Assembly: GCF_900188375.1 (NCBI RefSeq)
Contig: NZ_FZOO01000002.1
Location: forward strand, 310,001-374,000
Origin: Geodermatophilus pulveris
GTDB taxonomy: Bacteria > Actinomycetota > Actinomycetes > Mycobacteriales > Geodermatophilaceae
Direction of reading: 5' to 3'
Length of the DNA: 64,000 nt
In this document: one piece after another, positions 35,287-47,284 of the stretch
Layout: each line of letters begins with the position of its first letter
Position numbering within the stretch: position 1 is the first letter of the stretch
The notes under the pieces: model-generated
Seen by the model: the letters and a program-made list of their open reading frames with translations, nothing else
Databases searched by the model: none
Told to the model about the DNA's origin: nothing
Position numbers and translations under genes: made by a program

Positions 35287-37368
35287 TCAGTCGCGGGTCC
35301 GCCGCTCGGCGCTCGGCCGGCGGGACGCGGGGATCGACTCCTGGAGCCCGAGGAGCTCGAGGTGCCGCCCGTACTGGTGCAGGACGTCGTCGATCAGCTG
35401 TGAGTGGGTGTAGCCCAGGACGTCGTGGCTCAGCGCTCCCTCCCCGACCTGGACCTGCAGGCGCGGGTACGTGTCGCCGTGCGCCCGCGCCCGACTCCCG
35501 TGGCCGAGGACCGGCAGGGCCCGCAGGCGCAGCCGGTAGTGGAACGGGTGCTCGCCACCGAGGTCCGCCGTGAGCTCGACACTCGACTCGTCCGGGGCGC
35601 CGTCCGACCGCCGCACCTGGGCGCCGATGCCCTGGCCGCGCAACTCGCCGGCGACCTCGCGGAGCGCCGGCACCGCCACCTCCTCGAGGTACTCCTCGGC
35701 GGAGTTCTCACCGGCGAACGCCATGGCCCGCCCCCGCCGCACCCGCCGCCCCGACGGTCGGCGCCCTGCCGCAGGCGCGCCCAGCACCCGGTTCGACAGT
35801 CCGGGGAGGGCCTGCAGGCGACCGGGCCCCAGGAGGGACTCCAGCCGCAGGGCCCGGTGGAGGCCGACCATGACCAGCACCATCACGAACGCGAACGGCA
35901 GCCCCATGATGATCGTGGCGTTCTGCAGGGCGGGGACACCGCCCACGACGAGCATCGCGGCGGTGAGCAGTCCGGTCGCCACTGCCCAGAAGATGCGCAG
36001 GCCCGGGCCGGCGTCGTCCTTCGGCCTGGCCAGGTGGGACGAGAGGTTGGCCATCACCAGGGCGCCGGAGTCGGCAGAGGTGACGTAGAAGAGCAGGCCG
36101 ATGAAGGTGGCGACCGCGCCGATGAACGGGAAGGCCGGGTAGTCCATGAGGAGGGTGTAGAAGCCCTGCTCAGGGGTGTTCGCGGCCAGCTGACCGAAGG
36201 CCGCGTCCCCGCTGCGCACCCGGTCGATGGCGCTGTTCCCGAAGATCGAGATCCACATGACGATGTAGCTGAAGGGGATGAGCATCGTCCCGGCCACGAA
36301 CTGTCGGATCGTCCGCCCCCGGGAGATGCGGGCGAGGAACAGGCCGACGAAGGCCGCCCACGCGGTCCACCAGGCCCAGAAGAACAACGTCCAGCCGTTC
36401 AGCCACTCGACGGGGCGGTCGAAGGCGAAGGTCTGCATCGTCAGGCTCGGGAAGGTGCTGACGAAGTCCCCGATGTTGAGGACGAGCGCGTCGAGCAGGA
36501 AGGTCGTCCTCCCGGCCACGAGGACGAAGAGGGCCAGGCCGATGGCCAGCAGGACGTTCAGCTGCGACAGCCGCTTGATCCCCCTGTCGATGCCGCTCAC
36601 CGCCGACACCGTGGCCGCCCCGACGGCCAGGACGATGAGCCCGATCTGTGCCGCACGCCCCTCGGGGATGCCGAAGAGCACACTCAGGCCGAAGTTGAGC
36701 TGGACGACGCCGATGCCCAGCGACGTGGCCACCCCGAAGATCGTGCCCAGGATCGCGGCGAGGTCGACGCCGTGCCCGAGGGCGCCGTGGATCCGTTTGC
36801 CGAAGACGGGGTAGAGCGCGGACCGGATCGCCAACGGCAGGTTCCGGCGGTAGGCGGCGTAGGCCAGCGCCATCCCCATCAGGGCGTACATCCCCCACCC
36901 GGTGATGCCGTAGTGGAAGAGCGTCCAGACGGTCGCCTCGCGCGCCGCTGCCACGGTCTCCCCCTCGCCGACCGGCGGAGCGAGGTACTGCGTCACCGGC
37001 TCGGCGACCGCGAAGAACATCAGGTCGGTGCCGATGCCGGCGGCGAAGAGCATGGCGGCCCAGGCGAAGGTGCTGTACTCCGGGGTGGAGTGCTCCGGCC
37101 CCAGCTTGGTCGTGCCGTAGCGGGAGACGCCCAGGAACAGCACGAACACCAGGACGGCGGTCGCGAACAGGATGTAGAACCAGCCGAACCACTCCGAGGT
37201 CCAGCCCACCAGCGTGCCGATGGTGTCCCCCGCCGCGGCCGGGGACACCACCGCCCAGAGTGCGATCGCCACCACACCGGTCGCCGCACCGTAGAAGACC
37301 GGGCCCTTGATCCGGGTCGGCGGCTCGGGCTCGGTGGTGGCCTCCGGGGAGGCCGCTGGTTCACTCAT
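35287..37368 (-). CDS. BCCT-family transporter with C-terminal extension
   Basis: 693 aa from the ATG at 37368, placed by GGAG seven bases upstream. Twelve helices of the betaine/choline/carnitine family occupy residues 30-530, with the aromatic substrate region FFWAWWTAWAAFVGLFLARISRGRT. The import is sodium- or proton-coupled uptake of glycine betaine, choline or similar. About 160 cytoplasmic residues follow (from GRLQALPGLSNRV to the end), including a compact acidic/basic domain with SHDVLGYTHSQLIDDVLHQYGRHLELLG, like BetT-type osmosensory tails. It is transcribed alone. Confidence 0.94.
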   Translation of the reverse strand: MSEPAASPEATTEPEPPTRIKGPVFYGAATGVVAIALWAVVSPAAAGDTIGTLVGWTSEWFGWFYILFATAVLVFVLFLGVSRYGTTKLGPEHSTPEYSTFAWAAMLFAAGIGTDLMFFAVAEPVTQYLAPPVGEGETVAAAREATVWTLFHYGITGWGMYALMGMALAYAAYRRNLPLAIRSALYPVFGKRIHGALGHGVDLAAILGTIFGVATSLGIGVVQLNFGLSVLFGIPEGRAAQIGLIVLAVGAATVSAVSGIDRGIKRLSQLNVLLAIGLALFVLVAGRTTFLLDALVLNIGDFVSTFPSLTMQTFAFDRPVEWLNGWTLFFWAWWTAWAAFVGLFLARISRGRTIRQFVAGTMLIPFSYIVMWISIFGNSAIDRVRSGDAAFGQLAANTPEQGFYTLLMDYPAFPFIGAVATFIGLLFYVTSADSGALVMANLSSHLARPKDDAGPGLRIFWAVATGLLTAAMLVVGGVPALQNATIIMGLPFAFVMVLVMVGLHRALRLESLLGPGRLQALPGLSNRVLGAPAAGRRPSGRRVRRGRAMAFAGENSAEEYLEEVAVPALREVAGELRGQGIGAQVRRSDGAPDESSVELTADLGGEHPFHYRLRLRALPVLGHGSRARAHGDTYPRLQVQVGEGALSHDVLGYTHSQLIDDVLHQYGRHLELLGLQESIPASRRPSAERRTRD

Positions 37369-37615
37369 GAAGGAACTCCAGGGCAGGTCGTGCGGCACGG
37401 GCGGATGGAGTGGCGGGCGGTCGGCGGACGGCGTCCGGACGTCGAGGACGTCAACTGCTCGTCACCGAGGACCGGTCGGCATCCTCTCCCGACGGACGGC
37501 AGCCGGGCCACCAGGGGGACGTCGGGGCCGGACCGGCCACCGCCTGGACGCCGGGGTCGCCGCCGGGTCCCCCGTTCGGCCGCTGACCGTCGGACCCGGC
37601 TGCGATCATGGCGCC

Positions 37616-39160
37616 GTGCTGCTCGCCGACGTCGTCGCCGCCTCCGCCGGGGTGGCGGCCACCCGCTCGCGCACGGCCAAGGCCGCGGCGATCGCCGGAC
37701 TGCTGCGCCGGGCCCGGGACGACGAGGTGCCCGCGGTGACCGCCTGGCTGGCCGGCGACACCCTGCAGGGCCGGGTCGGCGTGGGCTGGCGGACCCTCAC
37801 CCGGCCGGCGCCCGACCCCGCCGGGGAGCCGCGGCTGGCCGTCGGCGACGTCGACCGGGCGCTCGGCGAGCTGGCGGGCACCACGGGCACCGGGTCGGCG
37901 GGCCGGCGGGAGGCGCTGCTCGCCGGGCTGCTCGGCGCGGCCACCGCCGACGAGCAGCGGTTCCTCGGCCGGCTGCTGACCGGGGAGCTGCGGCAGGGGG
38001 CGCTGGAGGGCGTCGTCCTCGACGCGATCGCCGCCGCCGCCGAGGTCCCGGCCGCCGCCGTGCGGCGGGCCTTCATGCTGGCCGGCAGCCTGCCGGCCAC
38101 GGCCGCCACCGCGCTGACCGGGGGCGTCCCGGCCCTGCAGGCCGTGCGGCTGCGGGTCGGCCGGCCGGTGCGGCCGATGCTCGCCGCTCCCGGCTCCTCG
38201 CTGGACGCCGCGCTGGCCGACCTGGGCGCGGAGGTCACCGTCGAGCACAAGTTCGACGGCGCCCGCATCCAGGTGCACCGCGACGGCGACGCCGTCCGCG
38301 TCTGGACCCGCACGCTGCGCGAGGTCACCGACGGGGTGCCCGAGGTGGTCGCGCGGGTGCGGTCGCTGCCGTGCCGCACCGCCGTCCTCGACGGGGAGAC
38401 CCTCGCCCTGGACGACGACGGCCGCCCGCGCGCCTTCCAGGACACCATGAGCCGCTTCGGCAGCCAGCTGATCGAGGGCCGGGCCGACGAGACCGTGCTG
38501 CTCAGCCCGTTCTTCTTCGACCTGCTGCACCTGGACGGCCGGGACCTGCTCGACGAGCCGCTGGCGGCCCGTCTCGACGCGCTGGCGGGCCTGCTCGCCG
38601 ACGGGGAGCACGCCGCGCTGCGGATGCCCGGCGTGCGCCGGCCGACGCCGGAGCAGGCGGCCGGCGTGCTGGCCGACGCGCTCACCGCCGGCCACGAGGG
38701 CGTCGTGGTCAAGGCGCTCGGCTCGCCCTACGCCGCCGGCCGGCGCGGGCGGGCGTGGCAGAAGGTCAAGCCGGTGCACACCCTGGACCTGGTGGTGCTC
38801 GGCGCGGAGTGGGGGTACGGGCGCCGGGCCGGGAAGCTCTCCACCATCCACCTCGGCGCGCGGGACCCCGACGGCGGGGAGCCGGTGATGGTCGGCAAGA
38901 CCTTCAAGGGCATGACCGACGAGCTGCTGGACTGGCAGACGCGCACCTTCCCGGCGCTGGCCCGGGAGCGGCCCGACTGGGGCGTCGAGCTGCGGCCGGA
39001 GCTGGTCGTGGAGGTGGCCCTGGACGGCGCCCAGCGCAGCCCCCGCTACCCCGGCGGCCTGGCGCTGCGCTTCGCCCGGGTGCTGCGCTACCGGCCGGAC
39101 CGCTCGCCGGCCGACGCGGACATCCTGGACGCCGTCCGCGCGCTGCTCGCCGGCTCCTGA
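37616..39160 (+). CDS. ATP-dependent DNA ligase
   Basis: 514 aa. Residues 1-185 are a DNA-binding domain; the nucleotidyltransferase domain has the adenylated Lys212 in EHKFDGARIQVH, then VLDGETLAL, FFFDLLHLDG, GHEGVVVKAL and WQKVKP (motifs III, IIIa, IV, V); an OB domain ends it with TFKGMTDELLDWQ and YPGGLALRFARVLRYRPD. All motifs needed for nick sealing are present. The length and order match actinobacterial LigB, a non-essential accessory ligase separate from NAD-dependent LigA. GTG start. It is unlinked to Ku or LigD here. Confidence 0.95.
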   Translation: MLLADVVAASAGVAATRSRTAKAAAIAGLLRRARDDEVPAVTAWLAGDTLQGRVGVGWRTLTRPAPDPAGEPRLAVGDVDRALGELAGTTGTGSAGRREALLAGLLGAATADEQRFLGRLLTGELRQGALEGVVLDAIAAAAEVPAAAVRRAFMLAGSLPATAATALTGGVPALQAVRLRVGRPVRPMLAAPGSSLDAALADLGAEVTVEHKFDGARIQVHRDGDAVRVWTRTLREVTDGVPEVVARVRSLPCRTAVLDGETLALDDDGRPRAFQDTMSRFGSQLIEGRADETVLLSPFFFDLLHLDGRDLLDEPLAARLDALAGLLADGEHAALRMPGVRRPTPEQAAGVLADALTAGHEGVVVKALGSPYAAGRRGRAWQKVKPVHTLDLVVLGAEWGYGRRAGKLSTIHLGARDPDGGEPVMVGKTFKGMTDELLDWQTRTFPALARERPDWGVELRPELVVEVALDGAQRSPRYPGGLALRFARVLRYRPDRSPADADILDAVRALLAGS

Positions 39161-39232
39161 CCCCCGCGGCGGCGCGCGGCGCGACCTCGCGCAGCCGGTG
39201 CGCGGGCACCCCGGCGGGAGTAGACACGTCGC

Positions 39233-40579
39233 ATGACGGACCAGGCTGCCGGCGCCGACCACCGCACCCCCCGCCCCGCCGACCCGCACCACCTCGACGG
39301 ACTGCGGGCGGCGACGGACCGCGCGGCCGCGACCGCCGAGCCGCTGTCCTCCCCGCACGACGGTGCGCCCGAGGAGCTGCTGGCCCGGGCCGAGCAGGCG
39401 GTCGAGGCGGTCGGGCAGGACCTGCTGGCGCTCAGCCGCGACCTGCACGCCCACCCCGAGGTGGGCTACGAGGAGCACCGCTCGGTGCGCGCCGTCGCCG
39501 ACCTGCTCGCCCGGCACGGGGTGCCGGCCGAGGTCGGGGTGCACGGCCTGGACACCGCGCTGCGGGCCGGCACCGGCAGCGGCGGGCCGACGGTGGCGGT
39601 GCTGGCCGAGTACGACGCGCTGCCCGGCATCGGGCACGGCTGCGGGCACAACGTCATCTGCGCCTCCGCCGTCGGGGCCTTCCTCGGGCTGCACGCCGTC
39701 CTGTCCGCCGGCGGGGTGCCCGGCACGGTGCTGCTGCTCGGCACCCCGGCCGAGGAGGGCGGCGGCGGCAAGGAGCTGATGGCCCGCGACGGCGCCCTCG
39801 ACGGGGTCGACGCCGTGGTGATGCTGCACCCGTTCACCTACGACGCCGCGGTGCAGCCCTTCCTGGGCCGCCGCCAGCTGCAGGTGACCTACACCGGCAT
39901 CGCCGCGCACGCCTCGGCGCAGCCGTTCATGGGGCGCAACGCCCTGGACGCGGTGGTGGCCGGCTACCAGGGGGTGGCGATGCTGCGCCAGCACGTCCCC
40001 GACACCGACCGCGTGCACGGGGTGATCACCGACGGCGGGCAGCGCCCGAACGTCGTCCCGGAGACGGCCTCGGCGCTGTACTACGTGCGCTCGGCGACGC
40101 CGGAGACCCTCGCCGACCTCTGCTCGCGGGTGGAGGCGATCGCCGTGGCCGCCGCGGCGATGACCGGCTGCGGCTACGAGCTGCGCTGGGACGAGCAGCC
40201 GGCCTACCTGCCGGTGCGGGCCAACCTGGAGCTCGCGGCCCGGTGGACCCGCCACCAGGCCCGCCGCGGGCGCACCGCGCTCCCGCCCGGGGTGACACCG
40301 GCGTCGCTGGCCGGGTCCACCGACCTGGGCAACGTGAGCGTCCGGGTGCCGGCCATCCACCCGATGATCGCCATCGCCGGCCCGGACACCTCCCTGCACA
40401 CCACGGAGTTCGCCGCCGCGGCCGCGTCGGCGGCCGGCGACGCGGCGGTGCTGGACGGGGCGGTCGGCCTCGCCCTCACCGCGCTGGACGTCCTGTGCGA
40501 CGAGGCCGTGCTGCAGGCGGTCAGGGCGGAGTTCGAGGCGGCCGGCGGCGTGCTGGACCTCGCGGGGGTCCTGCGGTGA
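39233..40579 (+). CDS. M20-family amidohydrolase (AbgB-like)
   Basis: 448 aa. After a flexible N-terminus of about 50 residues comes an M20D hydrolase: RDLHAHPEVGYEE, LAEYDALPGIGHGCGHNV (metal ligand region), TPAEEGGGGK with the catalytic Glu, and a dimerisation domain with TYTGIAAHASAQPFMGRNALDAVV. The wording matches p-aminobenzoyl-glutamate hydrolase subunit B-type proteins. It overlaps the AbgT-type transporter by GTGA, so the substrate is probably an amide such as a folate breakdown product taken up by that transporter. A lone B-type subunit may act as a homodimer. Confidence 0.93.
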   Translation: MTDQAAGADHRTPRPADPHHLDGLRAATDRAAATAEPLSSPHDGAPEELLARAEQAVEAVGQDLLALSRDLHAHPEVGYEEHRSVRAVADLLARHGVPAEVGVHGLDTALRAGTGSGGPTVAVLAEYDALPGIGHGCGHNVICASAVGAFLGLHAVLSAGGVPGTVLLLGTPAEEGGGGKELMARDGALDGVDAVVMLHPFTYDAAVQPFLGRRQLQVTYTGIAAHASAQPFMGRNALDAVVAGYQGVAMLRQHVPDTDRVHGVITDGGQRPNVVPETASALYYVRSATPETLADLCSRVEAIAVAAAAMTGCGYELRWDEQPAYLPVRANLELAARWTRHQARRGRTALPPGVTPASLAGSTDLGNVSVRVPAIHPMIAIAGPDTSLHTTEFAAAAASAAGDAAVLDGAVGLALTALDVLCDEAVLQAVRAEFEAAGGVLDLAGVLR

Positions 40580-42141
40580 CCGACACGGGCAGCCGCACCC
40601 GCACCGACCGGGTGCTCGGCGGCATCGAGCGGGTGGGCAACAAGATCCCCGAGCCGTTCGTGCTGTTCGTGGGGCTGTTCGCGGTGCTGGCGGTCATCTC
40701 CACCGGGATGGCGCTGGCCGGGGTGCAGGCGCAGGTGGAGGGGGCCGACGAGCCCACCGTCGTCCGCGGCCTGTTCACCGTCGAGGGGCTGCGCTGGCTG
40801 ACCACCACGCTGGTCGACAACTTCGTCGGCTTCCCGCCGCTGGGCACCGTCGTGGTCATCCTGCTGGCGGTCGGCATCGCGCAGAGCAGCGGCCTGCTGT
40901 CGACGCTGATCAAGCGGTCGTTCTCCGGCTGGCCGTCCTGGGCGCTGCCCTACGCCGTCGCGCTGGTCGGCACGATCGGCAGCGTCATGGCCGACTCGGT
41001 GATGATCGTGCTGCCGCCGCTGGCCGCGATGGTCTTCGCCGCCGCCGGGCGGCACCCCGTCGCCGGGCTGCTCGGCGCCTTCGCCGCCGCGGGCGCCGGC
41101 TACTCGACCTCGATGGTCGTGACCAGCCTGGACGCGCTGTTCGCCGGCATCACCTCGGCGGTGACCGGCTCGCTGCCCGACCCGGGGACGCCGGTCACCC
41201 CGGTGTCCAACTGGTACTTCAACATCGCCAGCTCCCTGGTCCTCACCGTGGTCTGCGGGCTGCTGATCACCCGGGTGCTGGAGCCCCGGCTGCAGCGGCT
41301 GGGCGTGCCCCGGCACCAGAGCGAGAGCGACGACGGCGACACCCTCGGCGCGGTGGAGGACGTCGACGACCTCACCGTGGACGACACGGCCCGCCGCGGC
41401 CTGCGCCTGGCCGGCATCGCGGCCCTGCTGACCGCCGTCGCGCTGCTGCTGCTGACGCTGCCGCCGGGCGCGCCGCTGCGCAACGAGGACGGCGGCTACC
41501 TGCCGGAGTCCCCGCTGCTGGACTCCGTGGTCTTCATCGTCGTGGCGATGCTGGCCGTGCCCGGCCTGGTCTACGGCCGGGTGACCGGCACCTTCCGCCG
41601 GGTGCGGGACGTGCCGCGGGCGATGGCCGACGCGGTCAAGGACATGAGCTCGTTCATCGTGCTGGCCTTCGTGCTGGGCCAGTTCATCGCACTCTTCAAC
41701 TGGTCCGGCGTGGGCACCTGGCTGGCGGTCACCGGCGCCGCGGGGCTGACCGCGCTGGACTTCACCGGCTTCGGCGCCATCCTGGCCTTCGTCCTGCTGT
41801 GCTCGCTGCTGAACCTGTTCATCGTCTCCGGGTCGTCGATGTGGACGATCATGGGCGCGGTGTTCGTGCCGCTGTTCGCCCTGGTCGGCTACGAGCCCGG
41901 GTTCACCCAGGCGGCGTTCCGCATCGGCGACTCGGCCACCCAGATCCTGACCCCGCTCAACCCCTACCTGGTGATCGTCCTGGCGATGCTGCGCCGCTAC
42001 GAGCCGTCCGCCGGGTTCGGCACGCTGATCTCCCGGTTCCTGCCGTTCACCGTCTGCTTCTGGCTGGCCTGGGCCGGCGTGCTGGCCGTGTGGTTCTTCC
42101 TCGACCTGCCCTTCGGCCCCGGCCAGTACGCCCGGCTCTAG
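40576..42141 (+). CDS. AbgT-family transporter
   Basis: 521 aa, about eleven to twelve helices including two re-entrant loops. IPEPFVLFVGLFAVLAVISTGMA opens it, and VDNFVGFPPLGTVVVILLAVGIAQSSGL, SVMADSVMIVLPPLAAM and LNLFIVSGSSMWTIMGAVFVPLF are family hallmarks. AbgT proteins import p-aminobenzoyl-glutamate, and some export sulfonamides. The GTGA coupling to the M20 hydrolase supports import and cleavage of one substrate. Its stop shares the CTAG palindrome with the decayed cupin gene on the other strand. Confidence 0.93.
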   Translation: MTDTGSRTRTDRVLGGIERVGNKIPEPFVLFVGLFAVLAVISTGMALAGVQAQVEGADEPTVVRGLFTVEGLRWLTTTLVDNFVGFPPLGTVVVILLAVGIAQSSGLLSTLIKRSFSGWPSWALPYAVALVGTIGSVMADSVMIVLPPLAAMVFAAAGRHPVAGLLGAFAAAGAGYSTSMVVTSLDALFAGITSAVTGSLPDPGTPVTPVSNWYFNIASSLVLTVVCGLLITRVLEPRLQRLGVPRHQSESDDGDTLGAVEDVDDLTVDDTARRGLRLAGIAALLTAVALLLLTLPPGAPLRNEDGGYLPESPLLDSVVFIVVAMLAVPGLVYGRVTGTFRRVRDVPRAMADAVKDMSSFIVLAFVLGQFIALFNWSGVGTWLAVTGAAGLTALDFTGFGAILAFVLLCSLLNLFIVSGSSMWTIMGAVFVPLFALVGYEPGFTQAAFRIGDSATQILTPLNPYLVIVLAMLRRYEPSAGFGTLISRFLPFTVCFWLAWAGVLAVWFFLDLPFGPGQYARL

Positions 42142-42450
42142 TCCGCGTGCTCCGGGGCGTGCGGGTGCCCGGTCACCGGGACGACGATCGCCTCCTGGGT
42201 GCTGCGCACGGACGTCGTCCAGCCGGTCGCCCACCCACCACCGGGTCACCCCGCTGATGACGTGGATCGCCGTCTCGGACTCGCCGTGGTGGTGGACGCC
42301 GGTCGTGCCGCCCGGCTCGAGGACGGCGTAGCCCCTCCACATCCGCTGCGAGCCGGTGATGCCGGCGGAGACCGCCGCGAACCGCTGCAGCCCAGGCGTC
42401 TGCGCCGTCCCCGGGCCGCGCTCGTCGGGGCCGACGACCCGCACGTCGAG
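42138..42450 (-). pseudogene. Cupin-protein remnant
   Basis: On the minus strand from about 42450 a good cupin N-terminal half reads LDVRVVGPDERGPGTAQ...GVHHHGESETAIHVISGVTRWWVGDRL, with the metal-binding HHHGE. Near 42200-42215 the frame breaks. A different frame then supplies a plausible C-terminus QEAIVVPVTGHPHAPEHAD and a stop at 42138. About 40 codons of the second cupin strand set are missing between them. No start codon with RBS is left. It is a deleted and frameshifted gene. Confidence 0.7.
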
Positions 42451-42464
42451 GGGGCAGGTCTCCG

Positions 42465-42604
42465 GTCGACGTAGTCCTCCTCCCGGCTGGTCGGCTCGAC
42501 CAGCGCGGTCAGGGCGTCCCGCAGCCCGTCCTCCTGGCCGGGCCCGGCCCGCATGTGGGGATGACCGTCAGCAGGTCCCGGCGGTCGTCGGCGGGGGTGG
42601 GCAT
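42465..42604 (-). pseudogene. Antibiotic-biosynthesis-monooxygenase (ABM) remnant
   Basis: The ATG at 42604 opens PTPADDRRDLLTVIP, then a one-base loss near 42557 moves the frame, after which HMRAGPGQEDGLRDALTALVEPTSREEDYVD continues, the typical first half of an ABM-domain protein. The second half (the usual YFYENW part) is gone and the sequence runs into the cupin remnant. Two genes have thus been fused and broken here. Confidence 0.68.
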
Positions 42605-42654
42605 CCGCGTCTCCTGTCGACGGGCGGCGTCCCGGCCGGGGCACCGCCATCAGA

Positions 42655-42683
42655 CGGACAGACGTGCACCACTGCCCTAGCGT
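42655..42683 (+). promoter_or_regulatory. Promoter of leaderless gene
   Basis: CGGACA (42655-42660) and TAGCGT (42678-42683) are 17 bases apart, and the ATG at 42690 follows six bases later. This is the clearest leaderless promoter in the window. Confidence 0.55.
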
Positions 42684-42689
42684 CGACGC

Positions 42690-43295
42690 ATGGCGATCAT
42701 CCACCGGGCCGACCTGCGACCGTCCAAGCTGGAGCTGCTGGCCGGGTGGGTGCCCGGCCGCCCGTGGGGCACCCCGGCCGGGCTGGCGCAGGCCGGCGCC
42801 TACCGGTTCGACGACCCGGCCGGCGAGGTCGGCGTCGAGACGATCGTGCTGCGGGCCGGGGAGGCGCTGCTGCACGTGCCCCTGACCTACCGCGGCGCCC
42901 CGGCGCCGGCGCAGGAGGCGCACCTGGTCGGCACGCTCGAGCACTCGGTGCTCGGCCGGCGGTGGGTCTACGACGCCTGCGGCGACCCGGTGTACGTGGC
43001 CGCGGTGCTCGCCGGCGCGGCGCAGGCCGAGGAGCTCGTCGTCACCGGCGGCGGGCAGGAGCGGCGCGAGCCGACCGCCCGGGTGACCGGCCAGGGGGTC
43101 ACCGGGGACGCCGGGCCGCTCGGCGGGCTCACCGTCACCGACTCCGCCGAGGCCACGACCGTCCGCGCCGGGGACCTGGAGCTGGTCGTGCACCGGGTGC
43201 TGGACCCGGCGGCGACGGTGGACGGCGCGACGCTCACCGGCACCTGGGCCGGGCAGGACCGGTCGGTCCCGCTGGCGGCCGCGCGCCGGCTCTAG
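42690..43295 (+). CDS. Maltokinase N-terminal-cap-like protein
   Basis: 201 aa. The N-terminal 105 residues (AIIHRADLRPSKLELLAGWVPGRPWG...YRFDDPAGEVGVETIVLRAGEALLHVPLTYRGAP...GTLEHSVLGRRWVYDACGDPVYVAA) match the cap domain that precedes the kinase in actinobacterial maltokinases. Here the kinase domain is absent, and a beta-rich C-terminal part follows. Such stand-alone cap proteins are common in actinobacteria and are sometimes misnamed glucan branching enzyme. Role unknown; a GH13 enzyme is 14 kb away but not linked. Confidence 0.85.
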   Translation: MAIIHRADLRPSKLELLAGWVPGRPWGTPAGLAQAGAYRFDDPAGEVGVETIVLRAGEALLHVPLTYRGAPAPAQEAHLVGTLEHSVLGRRWVYDACGDPVYVAAVLAGAAQAEELVVTGGGQERREPTARVTGQGVTGDAGPLGGLTVTDSAEATTVRAGDLELVVHRVLDPAATVDGATLTGTWAGQDRSVPLAAARRL

Positions 43296-44320
43296 GCGTC
43301 CGCGACGCGGGGGGCCACCTCGGTGCCCAGCAGCTCGATGCCGCGCAGCAGGTCCTCGTGCGCCAGCCGCGGGTTGGTCATCTGCAGCGAGATCCGGTCG
43401 ACCCCGCCGAGCTGCCCGGACACCCGCACCAGCTTCTCGGCGACGGTGTCCGGGTCGCCCATGAAGAAGGCGCCGTCCGGGCCGCTGGTGGCGTCGAACT
43501 GCGCCCGGGTGGGTGGGGCGAAGCCGCGCTCCCGGGAGATCGACGCGAACATCTCGTGCCAGCCGGGGTAGATGGTGTCCGCCGCGGCCTCCGTGCTCTC
43601 CGCGACGAACCCGAAGACGTGCAGCCCCACCTGCAGCCGTTCGGGGGCGTGGCCGGCCTGCGCCCCGGCCTGCCGGTAGAGGTCGACCAGCGGCCCGAAG
43701 CGGCGCGGCTCGCCACCGATGATCGCCACCATGAGCGGCAGGCCCAGCAGCCCGGCGCGGACGAAGGACTGCGGCGTCCCGCCGACACCCACCCACACCG
43801 GCAGCGGGTCCTGCAGCGGCCGCGGGTACACGCCCTGCCCGCGCAGCGCCGAGCGGTGCCGGCCGGACCAGGTGACGCGCTCGGACTCGCGCAGCCGCAG
43901 CAGCAGGTCCAACTTCTCCTCGAACAACTCGTCGTAGTCGGCGAGGTCCAGGCCGAACAGCGGGAACGCCTCGACGAACGAGCCGCGGCCGACCACCAGG
44001 TCGACCCGGCCCCGCGAGATCAGGTCCAGGGTGGCGAACTGCTGGAAGACCCGGACCGGGTCGGCGGCGGACAGCACGGTGACCGCACTGCCCAGCCGGA
44101 TGCGCTCGGTGCGCGCGGCCGCGGCGCCGAGGATCACCGGCGGGGCCGAGTCGTAGTACTCCGGGCGGTGGTGCTCCCCGATGCCGAAGGAGTACAGCCC
44201 GACCCGGTCGGCCAGGGCGATCTCCTCCAGCAGGTGCGCCATCCGCTCCTCGGGGCCGATCCGGCGTCCGGTCGTGGGGTCGGTCACCGCCGCGACGAAG
44301 CTGTCCACACCGACGTGCAC
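43292..44320 (-). CDS. LLM-class flavin-dependent oxidoreductase
   Basis: 342 aa. The GTG at 44320 is set by AGGAGG six bases upstream; the longer frame to 44356 adds no homology. It is a luciferase-like TIM barrel: LEEIALADRVGLYSFGIGEHHRPEYYDSAPPVILGAAAARTERIRLGSAVTVLSAADPVRVFQQFATLDLISRGRVDLVVGRGSF. It would use FMN or F420 to oxidise an unknown compound. Its stop codon shares the CTAG palindrome at 43292-43295 with the convergent maltokinase-cap gene. Confidence 0.92.
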   Translation of the reverse strand: MHVGVDSFVAAVTDPTTGRRIGPEERMAHLLEEIALADRVGLYSFGIGEHHRPEYYDSAPPVILGAAAARTERIRLGSAVTVLSAADPVRVFQQFATLDLISRGRVDLVVGRGSFVEAFPLFGLDLADYDELFEEKLDLLLRLRESERVTWSGRHRSALRGQGVYPRPLQDPLPVWVGVGGTPQSFVRAGLLGLPLMVAIIGGEPRRFGPLVDLYRQAGAQAGHAPERLQVGLHVFGFVAESTEAAADTIYPGWHEMFASISRERGFAPPTRAQFDATSGPDGAFFMGDPDTVAEKLVRVSGQLGGVDRISLQMTNPRLAHEDLLRGIELLGTEVAPRVADA

Positions 44321-44518
44321 GGCTGTCCTCCTCGATCCGGTTGCGCGTTCAACCACCAGTGAACCACCCCGCCACCCCGCTCACGCCCCGGGGCGGGTCG
44401 CCGACCCCTGCGTCACGGCACGCACGGTCGGTCACCCGGTCGGTCCGCGGGACCTCGCGCCGTCACGGGTCCCCGGCACGATCGGCCCCCGACCCCCGAC
44501 CCCGGACCTGGAGGCCGC

Positions 44519-47104
<2,586 letters not shown>

Positions 47105-47284
47105 CCGGTCCCCCGGCCGAGCCGTCGCTGTCAGGTCCTGGTCGCGCACTGCGCCGGGACGATCCACGGCTCCCCCGCCACGGGCGCTGCGTCACCGGCC
47201 GCGCGGGCCGCCGTCGAGGAGCGCCGCACCCGTTCCGGAAGCTGCCGGGTCACTGGTCGGGGGCGGCACTACGGTGGACCGGCC

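Noticed and set aside
35404-42141. Continuous open frame of over 2,200 codons on the plus strand
   Set aside because: It is antisense to the BCCT gene at first, then out of frame with the ligase and hydrolase; only its end (from 40576) is the AbgT gene.
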